Shown here piece by piece: positions 5,369-6,216 of a DNA stretch of 6,216 bases. Every line of letters begins with the position of its first letter. The first letter of the stretch is position 1. The translations under genes and the position numbers were made by a program. Source of the stretch: an uncultured Acinetobacter sp. (GTDB lineage: Bacteria; Pseudomonadota; Gammaproteobacteria; Pseudomonadales; Moraxellaceae); the NCBI GenBank assembly GCA_900771065.1, contig CAAGMP010000210.1, forward strand, positions 1 through 6,216, read 5' to 3'. Under the pieces are notes generated by a model. That model was not told the DNA's origin. It did no database searches and was given only the letters and a program-made list of their open reading frames with translations.

Positions 5369-6190
5369 TTAGTCTTCACGTAATAAGTCATTTAAGCTGG
5401 TTTTTGCACGTGTTTGTGCATCAACTTTTTTCACAATGATGGCAGCATATAAACTATATTTGCCACATTTTGATGGTAAGCTGCCTGATACAACGACTGA
5501 ACCTGCTGGCACGCGACCATAGTGAATTTCACCTGTTTCACGGTCGTAAATTTTGGTCGATTGACCAATGTAAACACCCATTGAAATGACTGAACCTTCT
5601 TCAACAATCACACCTTCAACAATTTCAGAACGTGCGCCAATGAAACAGTTATCTTCAATAATAGTTGGGTTGGCTTGTAATGGCTCAAGTACACCACCAA
5701 TGCCGACACCACCAGATAAGTGAACATTTTTACCGATTTGTGCACATGAACCAACGGTTGCCCATGTATCGACCATTGTACCTTCATCAACATATGCGCC
5801 AATGTTGACGTAAGATGGCATTAAAATCACGCCTTTCGCTTGGAAAGAACCTTTACGTGCAACAGCAGGAGGAACAACGCGTACACCCGCCGCTTTAAAT
5901 TGTTCTTCTGTCCAACCTGTAAATTTGGTATCGACTTTATCGTAAAATTGAAGGTCACATGACTCAATTGGTTTGTTATCGTTGAGTTTAAATGATAATA
6001 AAACCGCTTTTTTCAACCATTGGTGAACAATCCATTCACCATTAATTTTTTCCGCAACGCGTAATGTCCCGTTGTCTAAAGCGGCAATCGCTTCTTCAAC
6101 TGCTTGGCGAATTTGCGCTGGGCAGTCTGCCGCAGTGAAATTTGCACGATCTTCAAAAGCCTGTTCAATGATTGTTGAAAGCTGAGACAT
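5369..6190 (-). CDS. dapD: 2,3,4,5-tetrahydropyridine-2,6-dicarboxylate N-succinyltransferase
   Basis: DapD (273 residues, normal for the family) transfers succinyl from succinyl-CoA to tetrahydrodipicolinate in the succinylase branch of lysine and diaminopimelate synthesis, in the cytoplasm as a trimer. The N-terminal helical domain (about 1-100) includes NGTLRVAEK and WIVHQWLKKAVLLSF. The left-handed beta-helix of hexapeptide repeats spans roughly 105-215 and contains MPSYVNIGAYVDEGTMVDTW, GKNVHLSGGVGIGGVLEP and GARSEIVEGVIVEEGSVI. Asp141 (MVDTW) and Glu189 (ARSEI) match the Asp/Glu pair reported as catalytic in characterised DapD. A C-terminal segment ending LLRED closes the protein. A strong ribosome site, GGAAGGAAG (complement of 6194-6202), lies just before the ATG. 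The promoter lies beyond the right edge. It is transcribed alone at its 3' end because of the terminator that follows. Confidence 0.97.
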   Translation of the reverse strand: MSQLSTIIEQAFEDRANFTAADCPAQIRQAVEEAIAALDNGTLRVAEKINGEWIVHQWLKKAVLLSFKLNDNKPIESCDLQFYDKVDTKFTGWTEEQFKAAGVRVVPPAVARKGSFQAKGVILMPSYVNIGAYVDEGTMVDTWATVGSCAQIGKNVHLSGGVGIGGVLEPLQANPTIIEDNCFIGARSEIVEGVIVEEGSVISMGVYIGQSTKIYDRETGEIHYGRVPAGSVVVSGSLPSKCGKYSLYAAIIVKKVDAQTRAKTSLNDLLRED

Positions 6191-6216
6191 GATCTTCCTT
6201 CCAAAAAAAAATTTTA

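Noticed and set aside
5608..5802. 64-codon frame on the - strand
   Set aside because: It lies inside dapD in another frame; the dapD beta-helix repeats are unambiguous.

Overview
The window looks like ordinary chromosome from an Acinetobacter-type gammaproteobacterium (Moraxellaceae). The evidence is the AT-rich base composition, the protein sequences, and the mix of lysine, queuosine and NAD genes. The genus is judged from sequence style, not from a database search. Eight genes belong to recognisable families, one is a small exported protein of unknown function, and the left end holds an unassigned, distinctly more AT-rich stretch (about 27% GC by hand count over the first 360 bases).

Layout, left to right. 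Positions 1-365 hold the tail of an unknown + strand gene, followed in the same frame by a 46-codon open frame. Next on the + strand is a stand-alone NIF3/YqfO-insert (CutA-like) domain protein, which overlaps by 4 bases, stop to stop, with a converging nitroreductase. The nitroreductase lies 14 bases downstream of a crotonase-fold gene on the - strand, and the two look like an operon. The crotonase carries the active-site pattern of a delta3-delta2-enoyl-CoA isomerase, not of a hydratase. It is divergent from nadM, an NMN adenylyltransferase with no Nudix domain, which has a plausible promoter in the 78-base gap. nadM converges on a peroxiredoxin of the BCP/PrxQ class, with one hairpin between them that can terminate both strands.

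The rest of the window is on the - strand. dapD (lysine and cell wall precursor synthesis) ends in a strong terminator. It is followed by queE, queC and a gene for a small exported cysteine-containing protein, tightly spaced and closed by another terminator. QueE and QueC catalyse consecutive steps to preQ0, the queuosine precursor; the exported protein is probably only a co-transcribed neighbour.

I see no mobile element, RNA gene, CRISPR array or defence system, and no convincing sign of an undescribed system. The points most worth a second look are the interrupted or split AT-rich frame at the left end, the isomerase-type active site of the crotonase, the BCP start and cysteine pattern, the cysteine-patterned exported protein, and the missing Shine-Dalgarno sequences of nadM and queE.
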